Part shown: one piece after another, positions 57,365-64,000 of the stretch | How positions within the stretch are numbered: the first letter of the stretch is position 1 | Layout of the letters: each line of letters begins with the position of its first letter | Origin: Stigonema ocellatum SAG 48.90 = DSM 106950 | GTDB lineage: Bacteria > Cyanobacteriota > Cyanobacteriia > Cyanobacteriales > Nostocaceae | Direction of reading: 5' to 3' | NCBI GenBank assembly: GCA_016903675.1 | Contig: JADQBA010000006.1 | Location: 62,001 to 126,000, forward strand | Length of the DNA: 64,000 bases | Program-made: the position numbers and the translations under genes | Notes under the pieces: model-generated | The model's input: the letters and a program-made list of their open reading frames with translations, nothing else | The model's database searches: none | What the model was told of the DNA's origin: nothing

Positions 57365-58662
57365 AGTTCAATCACCGCCTTTACTTGCAGATTGGTTAAA
57401 GTGGCAGCTTTCTCGCTGGAGGGATTATCTAGTCGCACATGGACTTCCACTACTCGAGAATCGATATTGGTAGAGGGGTCGCTGTTAATGACATTTTGCC
57501 GCAACACTTGTAAGCCAACCCTAGCGACAGTTCCTTGTAATTCACCTTGCAGAGAGTCACCGGTGAGCCGCACCCGTTGCCCTAGGCGAACTTTGCCTAT
57601 ATCACTTTGGTAAACCTCTGCTACCGCATACATGTTGTTATTGTCCCCCATCTCGACAATACCGTCATTAGAAATTAATTCACCGGCATGGGCGTGAATT
57701 TTGAACACCTGACCTTCTTGAGGTGCGTGTACGTAAGCTTGTGCCAAATTTTCCTGCGCTCTTTTCATGGATGCTATAGCATGATTGACTTCTGCTTGGG
57801 CGGCTGATACATCCACTGGACGGACTTCGGCAATGCGGTTTAAGTTAGCTTTCGCTTCTTTGATTTGTTGTTCTCCAGAAGTTTGGATACGTGTGAGGTT
57901 AGCGCGTGCTTCAGCCAGTTGCTGCTGTAGGGAAGTTTGAATACGTTTGAGGTTAGCGCGTGCTTCAGCTAGTTGCTGCTGGGCTACAGAAACAGTTAAG
58001 CCCTTGTTATCCCGTAAAGATACAGTAATCGCTCCCTGTTCATAAAGTGTTTGATAGCGTCGGTATTCTGATTGGGCGTTGTATGCTTGTGCTTCTATCT
58101 GACCGATGGTTGCTTTTTGTGCCTCAATTTGGGTATTTTGTTCTGCCTCTAGACGAGCAACAGTTGCTTTTTGTGCATCAATTTGTGTCCTTCTTTCGGC
58201 TTCTAAGCGAGCGACAGTTGCTTTGTGCGCTTCAATTTCACCTTGTTTCGCACCTGCTTTGACTCGCTCAAGATTTACTTGTGCCACTCGCACTGCTTCC
58301 TGTGCTTCTGTTAATGCCGCACTCAGGCGATCGCGACTATCTAAAACCGCAATCATCTGCCCCGGCTTTACTCTATCCCCCTCCTTTACTAGCAATTTTT
58401 CAACCCTATTCCCTTCTAGTGACGCTGGGGCAGAGAGTTTAATCACCTCTCCCTTTGGCTCCAGCCTTCCTAGGGCTGTCACAGTTTTTACCTGTGGGAT
58501 GATTGGAACCTCGTGCTTTTGTACTGTTCTGAGATTAATGCGATGGTATACTGTGTAAATGAGTACACCAGCAACTAAAGCTACCAATATAGCCCGAATA
58601 ACAGGAGGACCGAAAATAGGTAGACGAGACGATGATTTTTCAATCTTGGGATTTTCCACCAT
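57361..58662 (-). CDS. devB: DevB-type membrane fusion protein
   Basis: A 433-residue HlyD/RND-style adaptor of the DevBCA exporters. A TM anchor at about 22-40 (AILVALVAGVLIYTVYHRI) and a lipoyl-like region (VTALGRLEPKGEVIKLSAPAS ... VKEGDRVKPGQMIAVLDSRD) lead into a long coiled coil (about 125-285) with tandem units IEAQKATVARLEAE and QQLAEARANLKRIQTS. The second lipoyl half and beta-barrel follow (AYVHAPQEGQVFKIHAHAGE). DevBCA exports envelope glycolipid during heterocyst formation; this paralogue may export something else. The partner devC is deleted, so the adaptor is probably orphaned. Confidence 0.85.
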   Translation of the reverse strand: MVENPKIEKSSSRLPIFGPPVIRAILVALVAGVLIYTVYHRINLRTVQKHEVPIIPQVKTVTALGRLEPKGEVIKLSAPASLEGNRVEKLLVKEGDRVKPGQMIAVLDSRDRLSAALTEAQEAVRVAQVNLERVKAGAKQGEIEAHKATVARLEAERRTQIDAQKATVARLEAEQNTQIEAQKATIGQIEAQAYNAQSEYRRYQTLYEQGAITVSLRDNKGLTVSVAQQQLAEARANLKRIQTSLQQQLAEARANLTRIQTSGEQQIKEAKANLNRIAEVRPVDVSAAQAEVNHAIASMKRAQENLAQAYVHAPQEGQVFKIHAHAGELISNDGIVEMGDNNNMYAVAEVYQSDIGKVRLGQRVRLTGDSLQGELQGTVARVGLQVLRQNVINSDPSTNIDSRVVEVHVRLDNPSSEKAATLTNLQVKAVIEL

Positions 58663-58998
58663 AGCACCTTTGTTTCCGGCAGGTGTAAGACTAAACTGTT
58701 TCGTCTATAGTATACCTAAACTAAACTGAGTAGTTTAATTTTCCTCCTAGCAGTTTTTATGTACACAAACCAGCGCAGTATCTTGTTTTGATCTGGTTTT
58801 CTACAGGAAGAGCGAATTTTGCCCAGGTTTTGAGCAGCGCATAATTGATGCTTTGATCGACCTCATCTTGAAAGATAGTAATTGCTAATTGCCAAGAATA
58901 GACATAGTCGTAAAAAACAATGTGGATACCGTAAATTTACGGTTTCTTGGGTTGTAGAAAACGCATAATTAATTTTCACGACTATGTCTAATGAACAA
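58663..58998. other. Spacer between devB and cpcF
   Basis: It contains GTATACCTAAACTAAACTGA, a TTTAG-based inverted motif near the devB start, and an inverted arrangement AGACATAGTCGTAAAAAACA (58898) with TTTTCACGACTATGTCTAAT (58973) about 75 bp apart. That arrangement resembles another foldback element, 58898-58990. cpcG genes, which often follow cpcF, are absent. Confidence 0.45.
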
Positions 58999-59640
58999 TT
59001 AACAATTAGCAATTAACAAATTTTGCAGTTGTTGCTGCGCCATCCTTATACGGGTGCAAACTGCCAAGTCTGTATCTATTTGGGCTATTTGCTCAAGCTG
59101 AGCTAAAATTTTGGCACTCAAAGCAGGTTGAGCTTGAGCCAATGCCTCTAAACCTGTCACAGCAGCATAGCGCACTACCCACTCTGGGTCTTGGCAAACC
59201 AGTAGTAGGGCTTCTAGTACCTGAGCTTGAGCCGATTGTACTTGCTCTGGTGGTAACTGATACCAACGTATAGTGCCCAATCCTCTAACAGCTGCCCGCC
59301 GCACACTCAAGGAAAAATCTGTTTTTGCCGCATCAAGCAAGATATTTTGCGCACGTGCATCGCCAATTCCGGCTAAAGCACGAATTGCCCAAGCTCTAGC
59401 TCCGTAGTTATAATTATCCATCAGTTCCAGCAATGGTTGCACAGCAGCTTCCCCGATCTGCACCAGCCCATCTACTGCTGCTACCGCAGCTCCTGGATTG
59501 TTGTAGCCTAAAGCTGCAATCAGAGTCGGAATGGCTTCTTGTAACTGAGATGCGGCCAGCTGCTGCACTGCGTCTAATAAGCGAGCCGAGGAATCTGCCT
59601 CTTCAACAGCACGAATCAGTTTTTGGGCGTCAGTAATCAT
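58999..59640 (-). CDS. cpcF: Phycocyanobilin lyase subunit CpcF
   Basis: A 213-residue HEAT-repeat protein (LQEAIPTLIAALGYNNPGAAVAAVDGLVQIG, AVQPLLELMDNYNYGARAWAIRALAGIGD, SLSVRRAAVRGLGTIRW). With CpcE it forms the E/F lyase that attaches phycocyanobilin to Cys84 of CpcA. It is last gene of the visible cpc operon, 164 bases after cpcE across an inverted STRR. Downstream is the dev region. Confidence 0.92.
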   Translation of the reverse strand: MITDAQKLIRAVEEADSSARLLDAVQQLAASQLQEAIPTLIAALGYNNPGAAVAAVDGLVQIGEAAVQPLLELMDNYNYGARAWAIRALAGIGDARAQNILLDAAKTDFSLSVRRAAVRGLGTIRWYQLPPEQVQSAQAQVLEALLLVCQDPEWVVRYAAVTGLEALAQAQPALSAKILAQLEQIAQIDTDLAVCTRIRMAQQQLQNLLIANC

Positions 59641-59805
59641 AAGAGTTAGGAGTTAGGAGTTAAGAGTTAGGAGTGATGAAGAAAGTAGATTGACCTATGT
59701 GAAGACTTTCCACACAACAGTTTTAGAAAGGTTATAGTTGTTGCAAATTATCTTAACAGCAACCGTATTGATTTATAACTCCGCGCCTCCTAACTCCTAA
59801 CTCTT
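59641..59805. repeat. Inverted heptamer STRR, cpcE-cpcF gap
   Basis: GAGTTAG heptamers (59643-59674) face CTCCTAACTCCTAACTC (59786-59804). The two arrays are complementary and could pair across a loop of about 110 bases. Confidence 0.85.
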
Positions 59806-60650
59806 CAAAGCAGTGAGTCCATTAAAGTCATAATTTTAATAGTAGCTTCTGATAAAGAAGATTCGGGAGTTTGGTTAACTTGATGTTCGAGTAATCCTTT
59901 AAGGGCAATGAGCTTCAGGCTATTCTCAGCATGGGTCTGGGCGATCGCCTCTGCAGAAGGTAAATAACCAATGGCACCCAAGTCCGCAAGCACTGTGCGA
60001 CGCAGTTGCAAATTCTTACCTGCCAAAGCCTCTACCAGCCGTTCTCCATAAACTGGTTCTTGGGTTAGCTGGTACATGGCTCGCGCCGCAGCGTATTGCA
60101 CTCTTTCTATTGGATGCTCAAGAAAAGGCTGAACTAGAGGTATGCTCTCAGTTGCCTGGAGGGTTCCCAATGCTTCTAATATGGCATCATAGGGTTGAGA
60201 GAAGTCGGGCTGTGGGACTAGCTTTTCGGACTGCAAGCCAACTACCAATAACTTGCTCAGGGCTGGTATACAAACCGGATCGCCTAACATTTCTAGGGAT
60301 TGAGCCGCCGCTTCCCGCACATAAAAATCTGAGCAGTCCAAACTCTTGATTAGACCAGGCACTGAGGAACGATCACCCAGTTTCCCCAGTGCCCTAGCTG
60401 CGTTCCTGCGTAAGGGATATCCGCCTTCTGGCGTCCGGTCAGCTTCATCCTCTAATGCCCTGATGAGTCCTACCACGGCAGCCTCCTCACGCACCCGAAA
60501 CTTGCCCAACCACCAAGCAGCATAAAAGCGCAGACCTAGATCTGCACTTTCAAGATTGGCTATTGCCTGCTCTACTGTTAAAGATTCACTACCGACAGGT
60601 TCGCCTGTCGATGATGAAGACGCTAAATTTTCCCGACTGGAATTCAACAT
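59805..60650 (-). CDS. cpcE: Phycocyanobilin lyase subunit CpcE
   Basis: A 281-residue HEAT-repeat partner of CpcF: LTVEQAIANLESADLGLRFYAAWWLGKF, GYPLRRNAARALGKLGDRSSVPGLIKSL, DFYVREAAAQSLEMLGDPVCIPALSKLL and ERVQYAAARAMYQLT. The WWLGKF and EGGYPLRRNAARALGKL segments are typical of CpcE/PecE. Neighbouring cpcD rather than pecC makes CpcE the better call. It follows cpcD by 183 bases. Confidence 0.92.
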   Translation of the reverse strand: MLNSSRENLASSSSTGEPVGSESLTVEQAIANLESADLGLRFYAAWWLGKFRVREEAAVVGLIRALEDEADRTPEGGYPLRRNAARALGKLGDRSSVPGLIKSLDCSDFYVREAAAQSLEMLGDPVCIPALSKLLVVGLQSEKLVPQPDFSQPYDAILEALGTLQATESIPLVQPFLEHPIERVQYAAARAMYQLTQEPVYGERLVEALAGKNLQLRRTVLADLGAIGYLPSAEAIAQTHAENSLKLIALKGLLEHQVNQTPESSLSEATIKIMTLMDSLL

Positions 60651-60833
60651 GAGACAGGATGACTAAATAATTACTAATTCGTAATTCGTAATTAATAAAT
60701 TTAGGGTACTTGCAAATTAATTTATTAATGGAAAAAATTGGTTTATTCCAAGTCCCACGCCGCAGACTGAAGTCGGGGGGTATCAATTACGAATTACGAA
60801 TTACGAACTACGAATTATAGTGACGATAGAGAA
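60651..60833. repeat. Inverted heptamer STRR, cpcD-cpcE gap
   Basis: AATTCGT heptamers (60676-60693) face AATTACGAATTACGAATTAC units (60785-60817). Confidence 0.85.
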
Positions 60834-61070
60834 CTAGCTACCAACTTCACCTTCAGGGTTTAATGGATGAATGTTGATGATTCTGCCACCCTGGCGAGTA
60901 ATTCGCTGCATTTCTTGGCTCATCCGCTCGTAAGGCACAGTGATAAACACACTAGCACTAGAGCGAATGGGATAGTCTGTTTTGTCTGTTTCTTCGTTTT
61001 GACGGATACCGACAACTTCATAACGAAAGTAGCGACTAGCAGAGCTTCCACCTACAATTTGACCAAGCAT
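60834..61070 (-). CDS. cpcD: Phycobilisome rod-capping linker CpcD
   Basis: A 78-residue linker of about 9 kDa that ends phycocyanin rods: FRYEVVGIRQNEE, then VFITVPYERMSQEMQRITRQGGRIINIHPL, the CpcD domain. Length is normal. A family start MLGQIVGG is present. Confidence 0.95.
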   Translation of the reverse strand: MLGQIVGGSSASRYFRYEVVGIRQNEETDKTDYPIRSSASVFITVPYERMSQEMQRITRQGGRIINIHPLNPEGEVGS

Positions 61071-61181
61071 AAATTAATATCTCCATCCAAATATAAATCT
61101 TTTGATCACGAAGGGGTGTAAGGGTGTAGGGGTGTAAGGTCCTATACCCATATAGCTTACACCCCTATACGCCTATTAAAA
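61071..61181. repeat. Inverted octamer STRR, cpcC1-cpcD gap
   Basis: AGGGGTGTAAGGGTGTAGGG-type units (61112-61140) face CTTACACCCCTATACGCC (61156-61173). Confidence 0.8.
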
Positions 61182-62057
61182 CTAAATTGGCTTGACGCTG
61201 GCGATTTTGCCACCTTGCTTTGCTACTCTCTGTAGATAGGGCGATAGCTCTTCATATGAGATGACAACAGCTTGGTTAACACGGCGCACTTTAGGATACC
61301 CACGTCCAACACTGCCAGCCACTTCAACCCGGTATAGTCTGGTGCCTTCTGTGCCATATGTTACTCCGCCACCGAACCCAGTGCTGGGGGTAACGCCTCT
61401 TCTAGAAGGAAGGTAGGCAAAGCCATCCTCGTTGGCACCACTGGGACTAACAATGGTGGAAGCCGTATTCCGAGCTAATTCATCAGCAAGATGAGGGTAA
61501 TTGCCTTGAAGTTGGGCGCGATCGCTATTGGCGTAGCCCCGATAAAGCTTAAAAATCCGGGTAAATCCCACAGTTTTCTGCCCTCGATGAGTGTTAAAGC
61601 CTCGATAGTAGGGCACAATATTTTCGCCAAAGTTTTCCTGATACTCTGGCGAATCAATGTAGGAATCAATGTCGGCTTCGTATCCCTTGGTTTGGTACAA
61701 GTCCAAGTGATAAGCCACCTCAGACTCATCTTCGGGAGCACGACCCAACAAATGTTTATAATTCAGTTCAATGACCCGAGTTTGGAAATTGTTGTAGAGA
61801 AACTTGGATTTGTACAGTTCCGATTTAGCAACTTGACGCACGAAATCTTGTACACTAAGCTTCCCATCACGTAGGAGGGATTCAGGACTTGTGAGCCGCT
61901 CAGATTTCATCAAATAGTCGTTGCCAAGCAACTGACGATAGACGGCTGAAATTACCAGCTCAACTTCTTCTTTAGTTGCGTTTGAACGCAGTTCTACTGG
62001 TGCGGCATCACTAAAAGCTGATGTTCCTAAGCGGGATGCTGCTGCTGTAATAGCCAT
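61182..62057 (-). CDS. cpcC1: Phycobilisome rod linker, 33 kDa type
   Basis: A 291-residue rod linker (L-R 33). The N-terminal Pfam00427 domain is at about 20-150 (VELVISAVYRQLLGNDYLM, RVIELNYKHLLGRAPEDESE, DSYIDSPEYQENFGENIVPYYRGF). The C-terminal CpcD-like domain is at about 235-291 (TRLYRVEVAGSVGRGYPKVR, LSPYLQRVAKQGGKIASVKPI). The MAITAAASRLGTSAFSDA start and GYPKVRR match CpcC1 of Synechocystis more than CpcC2. It joins phycocyanin hexamers within the rod. Confidence 0.93.
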   Translation of the reverse strand: MAITAAASRLGTSAFSDAAPVELRSNATKEEVELVISAVYRQLLGNDYLMKSERLTSPESLLRDGKLSVQDFVRQVAKSELYKSKFLYNNFQTRVIELNYKHLLGRAPEDESEVAYHLDLYQTKGYEADIDSYIDSPEYQENFGENIVPYYRGFNTHRGQKTVGFTRIFKLYRGYANSDRAQLQGNYPHLADELARNTASTIVSPSGANEDGFAYLPSRRGVTPSTGFGGGVTYGTEGTRLYRVEVAGSVGRGYPKVRRVNQAVVISYEELSPYLQRVAKQGGKIASVKPI

Positions 62058-62161
62058 CTTTAGATTCTCCTTTAATCTTTAGCAATTGTTATTTGTTGGT
62101 TGTTAGTTGTTAGTTGTTGGTTCCACTAACAACTTACAACTTACAACTAACAACAACCAAT
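62058..62161. repeat. Inverted heptamer STRR, cpcC2-cpcC1 gap
   Basis: TTGTTAG/TTGTTGG units (62093-62122) face AACTTAC/AACAACT units (62128-62159) with only a few bases between them. Confidence 0.85.
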
Positions 62162-62974
62162 TTATACAGGTGTGATGCTGATTACCTTACTGCCCCTGCG
62201 ATTAAGCTGTTGCAACTTACTAGAAAGTTGCTCATAGGGTACGAGCAATTCTGTGGTACTTTGGCGCACTACCGTCGAATTCGGGCTTGCCTTTTGTGTC
62301 AACCTGATCCGGTATGTTTCTCCTCGGCTACCGCTAGAGATCCCCGCTAAGGCTTTTGTAGAGGTTGGGTAGATTGGTGAGGCGATGTTTTTAGCCAATT
62401 CCCAGGTGAGACGTCCTTGTTTTTGTCCTTGAGCGCGATCGCTACTGGCATAACCCCGGTACAGCTGGAATATCCGACCAAAGCCAACGTTTTTCCGCCC
62501 AGTTTGGCTTTTAAAGCCCCGATAGTAGGGCACAACATTGTCACCAAAGTTCTCTATATATTCCTGTGAGTCAATGTAGGAGTTAATTTCAGCTTCGTAG
62601 CCTTGTGAGTTGTAAAGGTCAACGTGGTAGGATATCTCTGACTCATCTTCGGGCGCACGACCCAATAAATGCTTATAATTTAGCTCGATTAACCGAGTTT
62701 GCGAGTTTGAGTAGAAAAACTTTTTTCGATAGAGTTCCGACTGCGCAATTGCTAGTACAAAACCCCGTACGGTAATCTTTCCCTGATGCAAGAGAGACTC
62801 AGCACTGACGAGACGCTCCTCGTCCATGAGATATTCATTGCCCAGAACCTGACGATAGGCTGCCCGAATGACAATTTCTACTTCTTCAAGTCCCCTATCA
62901 CTACGTAGCTCGACCCGTGGTGAGTCTTCAAAGGCGCTAATCCCTAATCTTGCTGCCTCTGCCAACGATGCCAT
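62162..62974 (-). CDS. cpcC2: Phycobilisome rod linker, 30 kDa type
   Basis: A 270-residue rod linker. It has a Pfam00427 domain (VEIVIRAAYRQVLGNEYLM, RLIELNYKHLLGRAPEDESE, VVPYYRGFKSQTGRKNVGFG) and a C-terminal CpcD-like domain (TYRIRLTQKASPNSTVV, LSSKLQQLNRRGSKVISITPV). The frame reaches 63001, but GGGGGAGG lies six bases before ATG 62974 (MASLAEAARLGISAF), which is the family start. It is first linker after cpcA, as in the order B-A-C2-C1-D. Confidence 0.93.
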   Translation of the reverse strand: MASLAEAARLGISAFEDSPRVELRSDRGLEEVEIVIRAAYRQVLGNEYLMDEERLVSAESLLHQGKITVRGFVLAIAQSELYRKKFFYSNSQTRLIELNYKHLLGRAPEDESEISYHVDLYNSQGYEAEINSYIDSQEYIENFGDNVVPYYRGFKSQTGRKNVGFGRIFQLYRGYASSDRAQGQKQGRLTWELAKNIASPIYPTSTKALAGISSGSRGETYRIRLTQKASPNSTVVRQSTTELLVPYEQLSSKLQQLNRRGSKVISITPV

Positions 62975-63061
62975 ATTCGCCTCCCCCATTATTAATTGCA
63001 AATCAAAAGCTTTTTTGCAATTTTTTTTCTTAATTTATTATTAGGCTGGAAAAATTAAGCT

Positions 63062-63123
63062 GCCCGGAGAGGTAAACAACTCTTAGTACCTACTTGTCAT
63101 CAGAGCTGATCTCCTCTCCGGGC
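63062..63123 (-). terminator. GC-rich hairpin between cpcA and cpcC2
   Basis: GCCCGGAGAGG (63062-63072) pairs perfectly with CCTCTCCGGGC (63113-63123), 11 bp around 40 bases. A hairpin here is expected to partly end transcription or protect the abundant cpcBA message relative to the linker genes. Confidence 0.75.
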
Positions 63124-63135
63124 GGAATAAACACT

Positions 63136-63627
63136 CTAGCTTAGAGCGTTAATTGCGTAGTCGAGATAAGAATTAGCTTCAACAGCGGGGTCGCCACTTA
63201 GACCGTGGTTAGCCTTGATGTGCTTGAGGGCTTCGATGTACCAGCTGGGGGACAGTTCAAAGCTGCGGTTGATTTCCGACAAGCCAGCGATCAGGTAATC
63301 ATCCAACGGACCTGTACCACCTACAACTAGGGAGTACGTAACGATCCGCAAGTAGTAGCCGATATCACGTACGCACTTCGCTTTACCAGTGCTGGTAGAA
63401 GCGTAGTTAGGACCTTGCTGTTGAGTGGTGTAGGGGAACTTGTTGTACACCGCTTGAGCTGCACCTTCTGCCAAACGTTGAGCATTGGCGCTCAATGCTT
63501 TTGCTGCTTGTAAGCTAGCTGGAGCTTGACGGAAGCGACCAAAAGCGATTTGAAGTTCAGTGCTGCTGAGAAAGCGACCTTGAGAGTCTGCGGTTGAAAC
63601 TGCTTCGGTTAGAGGGGTTTTTGTCAT
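63136..63627 (-). CDS. cpcA: C-phycocyanin alpha subunit
   Basis: A 163-residue alpha subunit of phycocyanin. The phycocyanobilin cysteine is in KAKCVRDIGYYLR (Cys84 by family numbering). The start MTKTPLTEAVSTADSQGRFL, GGTGPLDDYLIAGLSEI, SPSWYIEALKHIKANHGLSG and the C-terminus YLDYAINALS are all typical. A ribosome site AAAAGGGAGAT precedes the ATG. The bilin should be attached by CpcE/F encoded downstream. Confidence 0.97.
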   Translation of the reverse strand: MTKTPLTEAVSTADSQGRFLSSTELQIAFGRFRQAPASLQAAKALSANAQRLAEGAAQAVYNKFPYTTQQQGPNYASTSTGKAKCVRDIGYYLRIVTYSLVVGGTGPLDDYLIAGLSEINRSFELSPSWYIEALKHIKANHGLSGDPAVEANSYLDYAINALS

Positions 63628-63716
63628 TTTGGTATCTCCCTTTTCACAAACTTTTAGTTGAAATTTTCTTTTGTCCGATGGACAAGTTGTTCAGTCAATA
63701 TCAGCCTTGCTCGTGA

Positions 63717-64000
63717 TTATGACACTGCTGCTGAAGCACGGTCAAAGTAGCTAGCAATTTCAGATGTCAAAGCGCTGCAATCACCTCTGGTGATGTTGTT
63801 GGGGTCATTGACAATAGCGATCGCAGCTTCCTTGATTTTCTGAACAGCTAGTGCCACAGAAGCACCAGGGGTTCCCAACGCCAAGTATGTTTCACGCAGA
63901 CCGTTCAAACAGCGGTCATCCAGTACACTGGCATCACCAGCAAAGATTGCATATGTGACATAGCGTAGGATGATTTCCAGGTCACGCAAACAAGCAGCTG
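63717..64000 (-). CDS. cpcB: C-phycocyanin beta subunit (C-terminal part, cut by window)
   Basis: The frame is open to the window edge and encodes the last 94 residues. The edge residues AACLRDLEIILRYV contain Cys82, one bilin site. The second bilin cysteine is in NITRGDCSALTSEIASYFDRAS (Cys153). VTYAIFAGDASVLDDRCLNGLRETYLALGTPG is typical of CpcB. The start lies outside. It is 89 bases upstream of cpcA in the operon. Confidence 0.96.
   Translation of the reverse strand, partial: AACLRDLEIILRYVTYAIFAGDASVLDDRCLNGLRETYLALGTPGASVALAVQKIKEAAIAIVNDPNNITRGDCSALTSEIASYFDRASAAVS

Overview
The window reads as chromosomal DNA from a filamentous, probably heterocyst-forming cyanobacterium. It carries a phycocyanin (cpc) operon, a cyanobacteriochrome kinase, low-oxygen tetrapyrrole enzymes, NifJ, HoxW/HypA and a DevB-type exporter. 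HIP1 octamers (GCGATCGC) are frequent, and short tandemly repeated heptamer or octamer arrays (STRR) typical of heterocystous cyanobacteria are abundant. No tRNA, rRNA or CRISPR array was recognised.

Layout. 1-1.07 kb: hydrogenase maturation (hoxW, hypA). 1.1-9.1 kb: accessory DNA with a repeat-rich beta-helix protein, phage/plasmid-like fragments, an EAD1 fragment, a broken UPF0175/PIN toxin-antitoxin pair and a MITE. 9.2-13.4 kb: a hybrid two-component set (response regulator, PAS-rich kinase, REC-wHTH-HPt-REC regulator). 13.4-17.8 kb: debris (kinase/receiver remnant, 3' part of PEP synthase, broken membrane gene, IS66 fragment) around an intact CaiB-type CoA-transferase. 17.8-24.3 kb: minus-strand nifJ, dihydroorotate dehydrogenase-like gene and pfkA, plus a stress-protein-like gene; nifJ is interrupted by STRR arrays. 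25.1-32.4 kb: a plus-strand signalling operon with a dual-cysteine (DXCF) cyanobacteriochrome kinase, an Rcp1-type regulator and two large hybrid kinases. 32.5-40.1 kb: a micro-oxic tetrapyrrole island: a BchE-like radical SAM enzyme with a C-terminal receiver domain, hemN, heme oxygenase and a second AcsF/ChlA cyclase. 41.7-45.1 kb: cytochrome c oxidase coxBAC. 45.2-50.8 kb: pdxH, then gene fragments, pentapeptide repeats, a Y1 transposase and a possible small RNA. 51.0-56.0 kb: a compact cluster of PqqD-like protein, ATP-grasp ligase, LysA-like PLP decarboxylase and a urea-transporter/M23-peptidase fusion. This is the best candidate for an undescribed system. 56.8-58.7 kb: devB and a deleted devC. 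59-64 kb: cpcB-A-C2-C1-D-E-F on the minus strand, with cpcB running off the end.

Shared themes are low oxygen and redox (Hox maturation, PFOR, O2-independent coproporphyrinogen oxidase, BchE-like enzyme, alternative cyclase, terminal oxidase) and light sensing or harvesting. The region is heavily remodelled by small non-autonomous elements. At least five dispersed families are visible. Several have clear target-site duplications. Others keep their ends and loop while the stem sequence is replaced by another self-complementary sequence. STRR arrays placed as inverted pairs fill most gaps of the cpc operon and also lie inside nifJ.
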